64,000 nt of DNA from Azolla pinnata (lineage: Eukaryota > Streptophyta > Polypodiopsida > Salviniales > Salviniaceae), in NCBI GenBank assembly GCA_037176905.1, contig JBBBWG010014557.1, positions 19,549 through 83,548 of the forward strand, in the 5' to 3' direction. Position 1 is the stretch's first letter. Each line of letters starts with the position of its first letter. Below are positions 25,301 through 38,249 of the stretch, piece after piece. A program made the position numbers and the translations under genes. The notes below the pieces were generated by a model. That model worked only from the letters and a program-made list of their open reading frames with translations, was not told the origin of the DNA and ran no database searches.

Positions 25301-28300
25301 ATAATCTTGATAACCATGAACTAAATCATATATGCATTCATGATCAGGTATCTAATAAAAAGTTAGTTAATGATTTCTAAGATGACTGCAACCAGCTTGT
25401 CTGACCCTAATTTGCAGGTCCCATAAACTCCGAAAACTGTCTGGCCTCATGGTCTTCGGGGAGTACTACAAAAATGGCTGGAGAGCTTGGTTACATCACC
25501 ATTTACCTGAAGGATGCTTACAACAATACAGTAGACATCTCAACTGGATGGTCGGATACAAAGAATTTCAACTTAACTTTGATGAGTAAGATGGGACAAA
25601 TATGTAAAACCTGTACTCTTTTAACAGCTGTCCCAGGGGCTGGATATGAGACTGCAATTATTAATGCTACTATAGCAGGGTATTACAACCTAAACATATC
25701 TGATGGTCACAAAGTCGTATTGGGTTCTCCCATAAGTTTTACTGTCATTGCAGGTATATGCATGTTTTAAATACTTACTCCCCAATCAGATTGCCATTGA
25801 TGTAACTCCTTGTCCTGCAAAGAAAGCTAGATCTAAGACATCTTTATTAGATCTAAGACAAATGAAGCCTCAAATCCCTTCATTTATTAGATCTATGTGG
25901 AGAAATCCTATTGAATTCTTGCTACTTGTTATTACATATTCTCAGAGGAGTCACTTCCCTTAGTGTATGACTACATTTTGTGCATTGGTAATTGTTGATG
26001 CGTATGCTGGTTTGTAACTGTATGTCGGTTCCTGTAACTTCATACCGTGGTAAAAGTAAAGACTATTTATTTAGTACCGGCAGAATTTGAAACATGCTTT
26101 ATATTTTTCTAGGATTGATATCAGTCAAGAATTGCCATGTCTTCTGGCTAAACAATACCAATATATTTAAGGCAGGAGATCAAGCTATTTTGATTGTTCT
26201 TGTCATGGACTCGTACAGAAACAATATCAGTGATGTTACAGGAAGGAAAATATTATACCACTTTAATGTTTTCTCTAACAATAGTCTCAACGAGATCTAT
26301 TATTACAATGCTAATTTCTCTTTTGATATGATTCCTGGATATGAAAGAATCGGTTTTTATCCAACAAAAAGTGGTCGTTTTGTTGTTCATGTTACATACA
26401 ATGATGGTGAACTTCTAGGATCTCCACTCAACTTTACGGTGACACCAGGTACCTTTTATGATTTGTGGTTTAGACAACTGTTTTTTTTACCCCCAAATAG
26501 ATGCATCTTTGTATTAAGAAACAATAAAATGAGAAGGAAAGTTCTATAACACAATCATCTGAAATATTTCAATATACAATCTGAATGTGTATTCTCATCA
26601 CCTGTGTCTGCAACGATCTTACTGCTCTTCTTGTAATCGGCTTATTGTGGTCTAGGTCATTGCTTTACAAATTAATCTATGAAAAATTATTGCCAGGGCA
26701 TTTCTTGTTAAACTGCCTTTATCATTTGGTTTATGAAACATCATCTCAACCTCTAGTCTGCTTGCCTTGGTTCACAAATATAATTTATGAAAATAGTCCA
26801 GATGAAGTAAAATATCATTTATTATTCTATGAGGTATTTGATCAACATCACAGGTGCCTTTTATCTCTACTGTTTGCTATCTATGTATAGTTTTGTACTC
26901 CTTTTTGAGCGGAGAATGTCTATGATGATCCCTGTACGGATGCTAAATAACAACAGGATATTGCTGCAAAAGTGCATTGAAAGAAACTGGACACATACTC
27001 AAAGCCAGAATCACAAATTCTGTAGTGCTCTTAGTGTGCTTGTGGTTCACTACTTGTTCATTCTGCAATTAACAATTTGCTCGTCAGTCCAGGTCATAGG
27101 ATTATGGGGGATGTCCACCATTCCTCTTATGCTATATGATGCTGGCCTCTCTCACTTTATCTGAATAAAAAGCCAGTATGCATTCCTAATGGGTTGTTAG
27201 AGGTTGTGGCTGACATGTTTGGAGTTAAACAAGGATGTGCACGATCACTCTTTGGGCGTTGTATAAACATAAGGTAGTTCAGGAGCAGGCTTTGATATTC
27301 CCATTTCCTGATAACACCATGGAATTATGGAGGTATCTGAATGCTTTTAATTCATTATGTAAGACAGGTTTGTTGGTAAACCCTCATAAACTTTTATTAA
27401 TGGTGGCTAACACCACTACAAATGGGTAGTGAGATCAGAACCAGGATTCCTCTTGGGAGAAAGAAAGAAAGTTATATTATTGTCTTTTAAGAGGTCAACA
27501 TGTCCTATAAGACTGAACAAGAAGATACAACGTCAAGTGTTTCCATGTCTCAGTGCTTGGCTTGCTGTACTTACTAGTTTGGTTTTTTCTCGAAGAAGAC
27601 ACCATCTAAAAATTTTAATCTTTGTTTGGTCTTATGGTCCATTTTGGCCACTAATGGGTCTTTCAGTTTATTTTTCATTGAGGGTATCGTTAATATAACT
27701 GGATCTAGTCTTTCTACATTAAAACATATGCGGTTTCTTCTTCTTAAGTATTTGCCAATGCTATGATTGTTGCCATTTCTTCTCTATCCACTTTCGATAC
27801 TGAAACTCTGTTTTGTGTGAAAATATGCCATTCTGTTTTCTGTGGTATCATTTCTTCTATTTGGGTACTTTAGTTTCATACAATGGTCTCAATGCGTTTA
27901 TAGGTGTTCTCTCCATAGCACACTGTCAAGGTTTTTGGCTCAACAATGTGAGCATATTTACAGCTGGAGAAAAAGCGACTCTGCTAGTGTCTCTCATGGA
28001 TTCTTATGATAATAACATCATTTCTATCTCATCAAACTTGAATTTATCTACACTTTTTTTCGATACCACTGGTCGGCAACTTTTCTTCAAAGTAGAGCAG
28101 ATATATAATGGAAACTCCAGTTACCTACTGATTAGTTTCAATACATCAATTTCAAATGATTTACTACTTCAAGTAGGAAAGGGAAATGTGCAGATTTCTG
28201 GCTCTCCTTTTCTCTTACATGTGGATCCAGGTGAACCCTTCTTCATTAGCCGTTTTATGTAACTAACAACCTGTTTTCAGTGAGAACAAAGTATTTAGCT

Positions 28301-31300
28301 CACCTATATAGCACCTATAGAGGAAGATTCATGAAATTGATGTGCACTTCTAATTATTGATATAATTTGATATGTAATTGGCCAGAAGGAATCTTATTTT
28401 CTTTTTTCTTTTTACCAAAAGAGAATTCTTTCATTGATTACTTACTGAAGAAGAATTTCTTATGTTGAATGTTTGCATCCATTTTCTAGCTGATTTTGAA
28501 GCATATTTGTAATCGTGAAGTTATTGAGGAGAACGCTTATATGGAACAGTAGATTTAAGAAACCCTAGAACATTGCGTTCATCTAATTTCTTGCTAATTA
28601 TCTCTTTTTATTGGTTTTTTTCAATGCTATGTTTGCATTAGTTTCCACATTTTTTCTGCATGTACCATTGAAACCCAATAAACATATAACCATGTATGTA
28701 TCTTATTCTCCAAAAGGTAGATTACTATGAACGAAAGATTGAGAAGATAATGTACATACACCTTCTATGTGGTGCTTTCAGTATGACACCCTACTTAACT
28801 CAGATATCATTATTATATTATATGCTGAGCATGAAAAGTAGGTGAGGTTAGTCCTCTACAAATTGTTCATTCAATATCTCTTTCAAAGGCGCTTTCTGTC
28901 TCTCTGCAGACATACCATCTTATATGATTCAGACAGTAACTATATCTGCATCGTCGGCCAAGAACCAAGGTTCTCTCAAAGAGGGCAACGGTCTTCTTTT
29001 TAACTCAATGCGAGTTAAAGTCTTTTGTCTCCTTGTATGATGATAAATAGCATAATAGCGTCGATTGTAGAGTAGATTTGACCAAAGGGTCCATTGCAAT
29101 ATTAATTTCTGATCTAACAAACCAAGAGTTATAATGAAATAATGTTTGTGTAAGTTTCACTTGTATTGGGTTTTTGGAGAATGTGTAACTTGTCTCTTTT
29201 TTTGGTTGTTCAACAGGAAATATCTTTCCAAGCTACTGTCAAGGATTTTGGGTAAATAACATAAATACCTTCAGTGTTGGAAGCACAGCAGTGTTTAGTG
29301 TCATGTTTAAGGATTCATACAATAACACAAAAAATGCCTCCGATATAACTTGGGTCAACATATCTGCGACAATTGAAAATGGAGGAGCAGCAGTGAATTT
29401 CTCTGTTCTAAACATTTCAGCAGAAACGGGTTCAGTATTTGCAAACATTTATTTCACTTCATTTACATATGGAGCTATGTTTCTACATGTAAAAGTTGAT
29501 CAAAGTGAAATAGCTGGATCACCATACGCTTTCAAGATGCTGCCTGGTACAACGTCTTTGGGTTTTTCCAGCAGTCACTAAGAACTATGTAAAATTTGTT
29601 TGTATAACATCTTGAAAAATCAGTTCTAAAGCTTCTTCTCTGGAGCATCTCGGGAAACCAATGGAAAGGGTAGGATTTCCTTGCTTCTTGGCTGTTTTCA
29701 TGCTTTGATTTACTTCTTGGAGACAATATGGTGGCACACCCTTATGAGGAACTACACAATACTTCTCATGCACAGTTCCTCTTATATTGAGTGGGACAAC
29801 CAAGAACATCAGGCGACTTGTCAAATCTGTTTTGGGATGAGAAGTTATCTTGATGGTGTTGATGGTTCACCAGCCTGGATGTACCTATGGTTTATTCTCA
29901 TTGGTTCTACCCCTAAATGGAACAGTAAGCGCTCAACCAGCACTCTCTGGAGTCATATACTTGTGGAAATTGTTTATCCAATACAATGTCTTTTGAGGTT
30001 TTTTTGGGGTTAGGCTCTTGTGGTTTTTTCTGCTTAACCCCTCACTTTAACTCATTTGTCCTTGGTCAGAGTCATCTAATCATTTACTAGAGGATTGCAC
30101 CAACATCCTGAGTTTGCTGTATCAACTGCATTTTTGCCGAGCATTCATTGAACCATTGTGTGTTGGGATATCTTTGTTTCTTCAACTCAACACAATGCAC
30201 TTCTAATCAGGTTTGGACATCTCCATAAACCCTTCTAGTCCAGCTCTTCAACATGATCTAGGTTATCTGCTTTTCTGCCTAAGCATGGTGTAGATGCAAA
30301 TTCAGGTCTGCCTCCGCAGCCAAGTCGACTCACAAAATTGTCCATTGAAAGGTGGAATCAACAAGAACAGGCTTCTGCATTCTTTTAACGCCTGAAAAGT
30401 AGATTACAAATTTTTTCTATTTATCCTTATGAATCGTTTTTCAAGCAGTAGTGGCTTTTTCTTTGGAAATGAAGGGTATTTATTTATTTATTTTCAAAAC
30501 GGGAAGAGGAGGAAAATGATTTCAATAAAGCCATGCATATACATCACAGACTAACAATTTTACTGAAGATATTACATACAGGACCTATTTATGCATCAAA
30601 CTGTAGGGGCACTTGGTCTACTCAGAGCAGAGAATTCCAAGCGGGCACTTATCCACGTTTCATTGTTTACTTTGTGGATTCTTTCAATAACACCATTACT
30701 CCAAAGTTCATGCAGACAAATTATCTTGATTTTAAAGCCTATGCTAAGAACCTTAGAGGAGAGGTTGTGGATTTATTTAACTTGACTTCTATTCAAGATA
30801 GTCAAAATGGATTTGAGGCTTTGGAGTTCATGACTTCTACTGCTGGAAATTTTTCCCTTTACGTGAGTTACAATGCAACCAGTATTGGTGGATCTCCTTT
30901 TCCTTATTCAGTAGTGCCAGGTAAAGCTTTGCACCATATATCTGTGTTAATATGAAAGCTTTTCTTTATGTGATTCATAAGCATTATAAGACGTCTCTTT
31001 AAAGTTTTGATGTGTGTTGATAAATATGCATGTCACATCCAAATGTACCGTTAGCTTAATAGAAGTATGTAGCAAAAATAAAATCCTATATTCATCAATT
31101 TAAAGCTGATTCAGAAAGCCTTCCATGTGATTCCTTTGTGTTTACACTGGGCAGCAACACAGTAAAATACCTTATGAATAGTGCATCTCTGGTGGGTAAT
31201 CTAGGTAGTTTAGGTCTTCACCGTTAATAAACCCTGTACTCAAGTACTCCGTTGTCTGTTATGTGAGTTTCACATTGTTGAACATCACTTTAAGTTTAGT

Positions 31301-34300
31301 ACACAAGCTTTCATAGCAGAGGGTGGGACTTAATATATTGATGGTTTACAAAGATTTTTCTTCCCATCAGTCAAGCTTACTAGCTATATATAACACAGAA
31401 TTCAGCCGTTGGGAACACTCTTTTGCAGGCTAGATATCGTATGATGCATGCATGTATGTATGCATGCCATGCATGAATAAGATTTGAACATGCATATTTT
31501 TATATACATGTATGTATTTTGAAGTTAGGAGCCAATGCGAATGAAAGCTGAAAGCTGGAAATGCAAAGACTTGCATTGAGCATTTTTCAAGCTTCTGTTG
31601 CATTTTTCTTGAGCTAATTTTCCATATTTATTAAAATGGTTCAGGTCCCACTTCTTTACCATATTCTATAGGCTCATTGGTAAATGCTTCAGGAACTTAT
31701 GTGGTGCCAGAGAACATCACCGTTTCTGTTGTCTTAAGAGACGCATATGGAAACAATGTTACAGCATCAATGCAAACAAATACATTTGTGAACTTCGCGA
31801 TTAAGTTGAATACTACGAAAGGTGAATCATATTTTCCAGCTGATGTAAGCCTTACGATTCATAAATCTGGATATGAGATTATCACCTTTAGCAGTCGTAA
31901 AGCAGGAGATTACTTTCTTTATGTCATCAGTGGAGGTGTAGGCATCAACAATCCTTTGGCAGTGTCTATCAAACCAGGCAATTCCTTGGAATACTAAACC
32001 GTCAATGAATTAAACTAGATTTTTAGCAATTTGCTTTCCAATCATATATCATTGTATACTATATAACAGACTTTCCTTCATGGATCATGCTTCATCATTT
32101 GTCATCAAGGATTTCATTGCGTGTTCTAGGAATTTTGGGCCAAACCATCATAAACTCAGTAACCTAGAATACATACTAAATGTTCACTTCAATTAGGTAA
32201 GCGTCTATATCATCCGGCCTGCTTATGTAGTAGTTGAAGTAATATTTATCATGTTGGAGGCCTTTCTGCAAAAAGGTTTCCAGTTTTTATTTGTGAATCT
32301 TGACTGTGTAAAATAGTAAGATTCTTTTGACATTTTTAATTATTTTTATATTTTGTCACACTTGTTCTCAATAACAAGAGAACAGTATAAGATATATCTC
32401 GTATTTGGCATTTTGGCCTCTTTGGATGTTATTTATATGTTTAATCTTTGATATGGACAACATTGACGATTTGCATCACAATGTGAGGGTTAATCTATCT
32501 TGTTGTGGGAGTTTTTCTTACTATCTTCTGTGTTATTTAGGGTTTTGGGTTTAGGGTAAGACAAGACAACAGTGTAAGATGTATTTCTCGTTTGGCATTT
32601 TGGCCTCTTAAGATGTTACTATATATGTTTAATCTTCGATATGAATGACATTGACAATTAGCGTCACAATGCTAGGTTCAGTCTATGTCCTTGTTGGAGT
32701 TTTCTTACTATTTGTTTTGTGTTATTTGTTTCTGCTGTTGTATCCTTGATTACAGGGCCCCTATCAACCACTAGCAGTGGAGCAATATGGTTGAATAGCT
32801 CAATGCTTATCAGGGCTGGAGATCAAGGTAGTGCTGAAGTGCTCTTTGTTGATGCCTTCAACAACAGTGTAGCCAGCTACATCAACTTCACCATGTACTT
32901 CTTACAGAATGGTCAAACTTTTGATGACGTTTCTGTGCTAACAAGGCGCCAAACTGGCTACCAATTAATAAATTTTGTCATCACGGTTATTGGGGAATAT
33001 TCCTTGCGTCTTGTATATGGTAGTAATACCGAGCTGAAAGGGTCTCCCTTGAAATTCCGCATCATTCCAGGTAACTTTTCTCTTTGCATATCCATATTTA
33101 CAGTTTTCTACGAGTGATATTTATAGTGTATCAAATTGGCCAAATTCAATTTTATGTGCGCTTTAACTATTTATATCAAGAGTATCTATCCCAAGGCACT
33201 TGTTGGGATATTGGCAATTGTTTAGGGCGCCTTGAATAGCTACATGATAGACATTGAGGGATTCATGGATATATATGAGGACTCTATATGATATCCCCCC
33301 TTTAATTTCAAACAAACATATATAAAGGGAAATGCATAATATGGTTTCTTTTTGCCCCATTTCCGAATGCAAGTAGTGTCTTGACCATGTTTATAAATAG
33401 GTTACAAGTTTTTCCAATAGCAAGTTCTTCATGTGCATAGTCCCGGTTTGTCTGAACCATGGACTTGGTATACTGTTGTTGGCAAAGGTCATGAGCATCT
33501 GATACCAAACGTGCTTCCATTAGAGACCACACATCTTGGATCAGTCCATGTTGCAATTTTCTTCAGTGCAGATGTCAGTTCAGTTAAGGTCAGAAAGTTA
33601 AATTCTTGGTTGGCAAGATTTTCTGGTGGCTCAAGCAAGCATTTTTATCAATCTTATTATGTTTATTTTGGCTGTTCTTGATCATGAAATAACAATTTAA
33701 GACGTAATCTTTTTTTAGGGCTCGTAGCTGAGTTTTGCCTCTTAAAAAATGTCATCATTTTCTTTCAGCACCTATTTCACCTTCCAACTGTCTTGGATTT
33801 TGGGTTGATGATGGAAACATATTTCAGTTAGGAGACAATGTTTCTTTAAAGTTAGCATTGATGGACGCCTTTAAAAACTCCATCAGTGCATCTTCAAAAG
33901 AGGTCCAGTTTGTAAAATTCAATGCTTATGTGAAGAATAAGGCAACTGCTAAGAACTCAACTATCAAATTTTTGGCTTCTCCGGATGTAGAGGACATCTA
34001 TCTGACACTCACTTTCTACCCAAATACGTCTGGAGAGTTCTTATTATATTTGTTCATCAATGGAACAAAAGTCACTGGATCACCTTTTACCTTCACCTTC
34101 ATCTCAGGTACTATAAAAGGCTTCTAATTAGTCTAGGTAGTCAAGTTTTTACATCATAAGCATTAAAATTAGAATAACATTAAGTACTTATGATTTTGCT
34201 TGCATTTGTGTGCACAATTTTTGTTCTTAGAAATGTCCTTTATATGCCAACGCCTTGGGTGAGAGGCCTTGCTCCCTTTGCTCGTGGCCTATATACCCGA

Positions 34301-36428
34301 CACATTCCGATTGCTTCATCAATGCTGACCGTCTTTGATTATTCTCAGGGAGCGTGTGATGATATATTCCTTGGTTGAGATTTGGCATGAGAAAGAGTCA
34401 CGTTGATTGTTCTTTCCACGTGTCTCTTGAGTTCTATTAAGAATAATCTCAAGCAATGTTGGTCTCTGTATTCCATTACTTTGGGTAATGAACCAAAACC
34501 ATTTTTGAAGAGACAGTGCTATCGGCCTCTATTTATGTAGAATACAAAACAGTGGCAGACATGATCTTCTCATTCCACTCCCCAAAGACATAGTTGACAT
34601 CTTCTTTCTTCCATGGGTCTGCATGCATGCTTGCTTTCTCAAAACGTAATCTGTCTTTGTAATCTGATACTTCGTCTATGTAGAGATCCAAGAGAATGTG
34701 TGAAAGTGGGCAGCCTTTTTTAATTCCAAGCATGCCTGTCAGTCTCAAATTGCCCGTTAGGAGTTCAGACTCTTCCTGATACCGAATCATGGAGTGCATA
34801 GATTCCCCATTGTATCTCTATTACAGAGAATCAAAGAGATAGGATCCCCATTGTACACATTTCTGAGATTCAGGCCCGATGGTTGGGGAACCATCTATTC
34901 GTCTAAGTGTTGCTTGATCAGTCCTCTACATTATGAAAAACTTCAAGAATATGTTTTCAGCGATTACATTATGAGATTTTCAAAAACAACCTCTTTCTTG
35001 CTGAAATCCTACTAGCAAGTCATATCTTTTCTTAATATTTAACAAACCGTAATCTCCATACTTGTAAATAATATACCAGAAAATACTTATTTCTTTTGAA
35101 GAGAGAAGACTGTTCAGATCCAACGTACTACAGAGTTAACACATGGTTAATTATGGAAAAACTCAAGCTTCACATGTTGCTCATAATCACAATCCACTTA
35201 ATTTATTTTGGTATTTGGTTAGCATTGGTACAAAAGACATCTTTAGAAAATCTGCTTTTAAATATCTAACTCTAATTAATCAGCAGGAGCTTTCTAATTT
35301 TGTATCTAGATTGATGGGTAATAAAACTCTTGTAATTTGGATAAATCTCTCGTAAATTGATCTTATATCCTCGCTTCAATGTTTTAAGTTATGAGGTAAT
35401 AGTATCTTGAGTATGTACTGCAGAAACACATCACTGATGTTCAGTCATTTTTATTTTAGGTTCACTTAATATACCCAAGTGCATAGGCTCATGGCTAAAT
35501 GGAGTGAATGTTTTTCGGATAGGGCAACAAGCAGTTTTTAGGGTTGCTCTTAAAGATGATGTTGGCCGCTCTTTAGTGTATAGGAGCTACTGGAACCTTG
35601 TTGTTTATGTGATGGATTTTAGAGGGAAAAAGAAAATGAGGCCTACATTACTGGACCTGGGTCAATCTGGCTACATTGGCGTCTCCTTCAATGCATCAGT
35701 GGTAGGGAATTTCTGGCTACGCGTTGGAGATGACTCCAGTCAAATAAAGAATTCTCCTTTTTTATTCTCTGTACTTCCAGGTTTGTATGTAAAAATGTAC
35801 TTGAACATTATTCCTATCCAGTACGTTGGTTTTTCATAAAATAAGTTTGTTTTCCATTCTGTGATGGCTATGAAAGATGAAGACCGTTTACAATGTTCCA
35901 TATCTTTGTTTTTGGGAAGAATTGACTGAGTCCTTATGACTCATGCACAGTGATAATGCGGAGGAAGGTAGAAATAGGATGAGGAAAATATATGTTGATG
36001 TATATGTTCAGTCTCTTCTGACATAATCATTATTAAAAATATGCGTGATTCGAAGTTTCATACTGATCCATGATAAAGGTCTTAATAATAGGCTTTATGG
36101 ACACAAGATGATCGTGAGAAGAAGTTACAAGCATGAAGCGGATAGCCTATTATTATGAACTTTATGATAGTTCTAATTTTGAACTTCTCTTGGAAATCGA
36201 TGATGTGTGCCTTTTTCGGGACTCTTAGAATGTAACCTGATCACTGTTGAGCCTTAATTATATTATATGTACAGTAAAGAAGATTGCTGCTTATCATCCA
36301 TGGGTCTACTTCGAGAATAAGTTAAGATGAAGTTTTTTAGTTACAACTGTTTTTTGAATTTCATGTCTGAATGTCATTTAGGTCTTGCATGGAGCTACTT
36401 TCATGTGGGATGGAATGCAACACAGTAA
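22378..36428 (+). CDS. GEX2: GEX2-like gamete-expressed protein with filamin-type repeats
   Basis: Fourteen exons: 22378-22426, 23827-23964, 24043-24453, 24554-24889, 25418-25753, 26113-26448, 27904-28230, 29217-29546, 30582-30920, 31645-31977, 32756-33070, 33769-34107, 35460-35780 and 36382-36428. They give 1318 residues. All thirteen introns are phase 1. Exons 1-2 make a signal peptide (MRIVLWQREFFLVFLSGFYT) and a proline-rich stretch with SPPPPPPPPP. Exon 3 is Cys-rich. Exons 4-13 each encode one filamin/Ig-like repeat with the pattern C-x-G-x-W, N-x-F-x-x-G, D-x-Y/F-x-N-N, and GSPxxFxVxPG at the end. Many N-glycosylation sequons support an extracellular location. In Arabidopsis, GEX2 is a sperm surface protein needed for gamete attachment; the same role here is inferred from the repeats. 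Intron 10 has a GC donor (CCAG/GCAATT). Exon 14 adds only 15 residues and no membrane span, so the 3' end is the least certain part. Confidence 0.85.
22929..23070. repeat. About 52-base tandem repeat in GEX2 intron 1
   Basis: Three copies of agctggattgg...ttaagactagaca...aagctcc, with ccccagagtagctggattg shared between copies, at about 22929-22980, 22981-23030 and 23031-23066. Confidence 0.85.
27200..27430 (+). mobile_element. LINE-type reverse transcriptase fragment in GEX2 intron 6
   Basis: The plus strand reads GVKQGC then LFG and IN near 27222-27265, matching the 'GVKQGCPLSPTLFGLYIN' signature of non-LTR reverse transcriptases with a few residues missing. In another frame, YLNAFNSLCKTGLLVNPHK near 27330-27400 resembles the following 'FCxxxGLxVNxxKTK' block. 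Frames shift between the two blocks, so it is a dead remnant. Confidence 0.6.
32381..32738. repeat. Imperfect tandem duplication, unit about 185 bases, in GEX2 intron 10
   Basis: Copies at about 32381-32540 and 32569-32730 share aacagtgtaagat, tttggcattttggcctct, atatgtttaatctt, gacattgac and ttttcttacta. A short telomere-like stretch, agggttttgggtttaggg, sits between them. The second copy ends just before the exon 11 acceptor. Confidence 0.85.
34560..34799 (-). mobile_element. LINE-type reverse transcriptase fragment in GEX2 intron 12
   Basis: The minus strand reads GIKKGCPLSHILLDLYIDEV followed by SDYKDRL, close to the non-LTR reverse transcriptase block 'GVKQGCPLSPTLFGLYIDEV'. It is antisense to the host gene. 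No target-site duplications or element ends could be made out. Confidence 0.7.
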
Positions 36429-38248
36429 TGTCTTAGCTCGACGGTTGAGTCATCATGAAGTTTGTACACAGTGGTTATTTTACATTGGGACAAGCAACAT
36501 CTACTGCAGCTGATCCTGGTAAAGAACGGGATATTACAGAGATTAAGATTGTAAGCTTCGACATCAATAAGAGGAAGATGGTTGTATTTGTCGAATGCAG
36601 ATGCATAAGTTATATACTTATTTTGTGGCAGGTCTGTATCACCATGAGGGTAGTTTGTATTCTGGATCTACAAGTATTTTTTATCTACAAGTGGTCCAGT
36701 TTTGAAGTTGGAATCAAAATCAAGAAAAACAGCAATTGCAAGCTCATCTATAGAGAGGCGTCAACATTGAATGCAAATGACCCAGTACTCTCGAAAGCGT
36801 TCATGGTGCAATGGACTTGTGAATACATGGATGGACACATATGAATCCAGGAACCAGAGCTTATGTGCTACTTCGGCAAAGAGAAAGTAATGTTCAAATG
36901 ATTTATTGCCGTTCCGGCAATCTGAACTGAATCTACATAGCGAAGGTGTCAGTTAGGTTCAGGTTGACGAAGCTTCCTGCAAAGTAAATTTTGTTTGATC
37001 TGAGGTGCATAATGAGGTGTAAATTTTGTTTGATCTGATATCATTGTACATTTTCATAAGCCAAGCATATCAGGTGCTATCGGCATATTAATTTTCTGAA
37101 ACGTTCCTATCCAGTTTTCCTGCAATGACTGTTTGTAGTTAATTGAGATTCTTTACACTTATGGTTTGTGCACAAGGGGATTTCAGTACTTGGTCTTATT
37201 GTTACCATATGTTGCACTGGATAGTGGTCTATCATAGCCTCCGATATGTTGGATATTCAAGTTATGTATTTCAAGGTGGATTTTTAAAAGTGGTAAAATC
37301 CGATCCGTTTGGGACTGTAAATGATGGATCTGAAAATCCTAATTTCGAGCTCATGCATAAGATCCTTGAAAATTACCGGTAAGTGGATGTACCAATAGTG
37401 TACACTAGTGCAGGGTTCCAAGTACTGTTCACAATTATGTTTCATCAAGTTCTTTTACTATGTGGGGTGATTATGTCAGATTGTATCATGGTGGATGAGT
37501 AAGCAAGAGCGCCAATGCTTTGAATTAGGTTTGTTTGTGTCAAATTCATTAATGTCAAATTGTCTCATGTCATGTAAGCATATAAGAATATAGACCAATA
37601 GTTTGAACCAATTCAGACTCTAGACGACTAGATCAAGCAATGCATTCTTGCTGCTAGCGATGCCGATTGAATGTCGAGCAAATTACCAGACGAATCAAAA
37701 CTTCCCTCTAGTTACGACACAATTGCAGGAAGGTTGTGCGAGCCATAAATGTATCTGTAAGGACTATCGGGCTTCTGTTGATTGCTACTGAATTCGATTC
37801 TCGTCGTGTATGGGTTGATAATCATAACGAGGAAGACTTTTTGTTCTGTGATCCAATGTGAGCATCGTGCTGAAATTTCGAAAGTCTCGGATATGCCCTA
37901 GTGAGGATTTATTTCACAAGAGGATTTATTTCACAAGAAACCCTAAAAATGACTGGTCAGAGCATCTTTCGCTCGGGAAGCCAAAAGTCTTGGTCAACGC
38001 ATTTTACTGTTGGAAAGTCAAAATTCAGAAGGTCTCGGAAAGTCAAGAGAGAAGGTTCGTTCTGGTCAACGAAAGTCAAGAGGAGGTCCGTGAAGGAGAG
38101 GAAGTCAAGATACAGAAGTCAACATATTTCTGCATTCTCTGCGTGCGCTTCTGCTCCACGAAGGCACGGCTGCGGCTTCTTCGCGGATCCCAATCGATCC
38201 TTCGATCCCTAGAGAGGCGAACACAACGATCCCAGGGAGTATGATCTA
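36429..38248. other. Intergenic between the GEX2-like gene and SURF1
   Basis: Mostly AT-rich. It contains the GEX2 3' region, a 30-base direct repeat (gtaaattttgtttgatctga twice near 36984-37038), and a doubled aggatttatttcacaag at about 37904-37937. The SURF1 5' region from about 37960 is rich in aaagtcaa motifs. A segment at 36632-36703 may be an eroded extra filamin repeat (see findings). Confidence 0.4.
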
Positions 38249-38249
38249 A
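38241..38249 (+). promoter_or_regulatory. Minimal two-codon uORF overlapping the SURF1 start
   Basis: The sequence ATGATCTAATG places ATG-ATC-TAA so that its stop overlaps the SURF1 ATG by one base. If transcription starts upstream, this could allow termination-reinitiation control. The layout is seen; the function is inference. Confidence 0.4.

Noticed and set aside
29681-30013. 110-codon frame in GEX2 intron 8
   Set aside because: Possibly transposon-derived, but I could not match it to any block with confidence, so it is not annotated.
32541-32560. Telomere-like agggttttgggtttagggt
   Set aside because: Only about three degenerate units, within an intron between duplicated segments; too short to claim an interstitial telomere.
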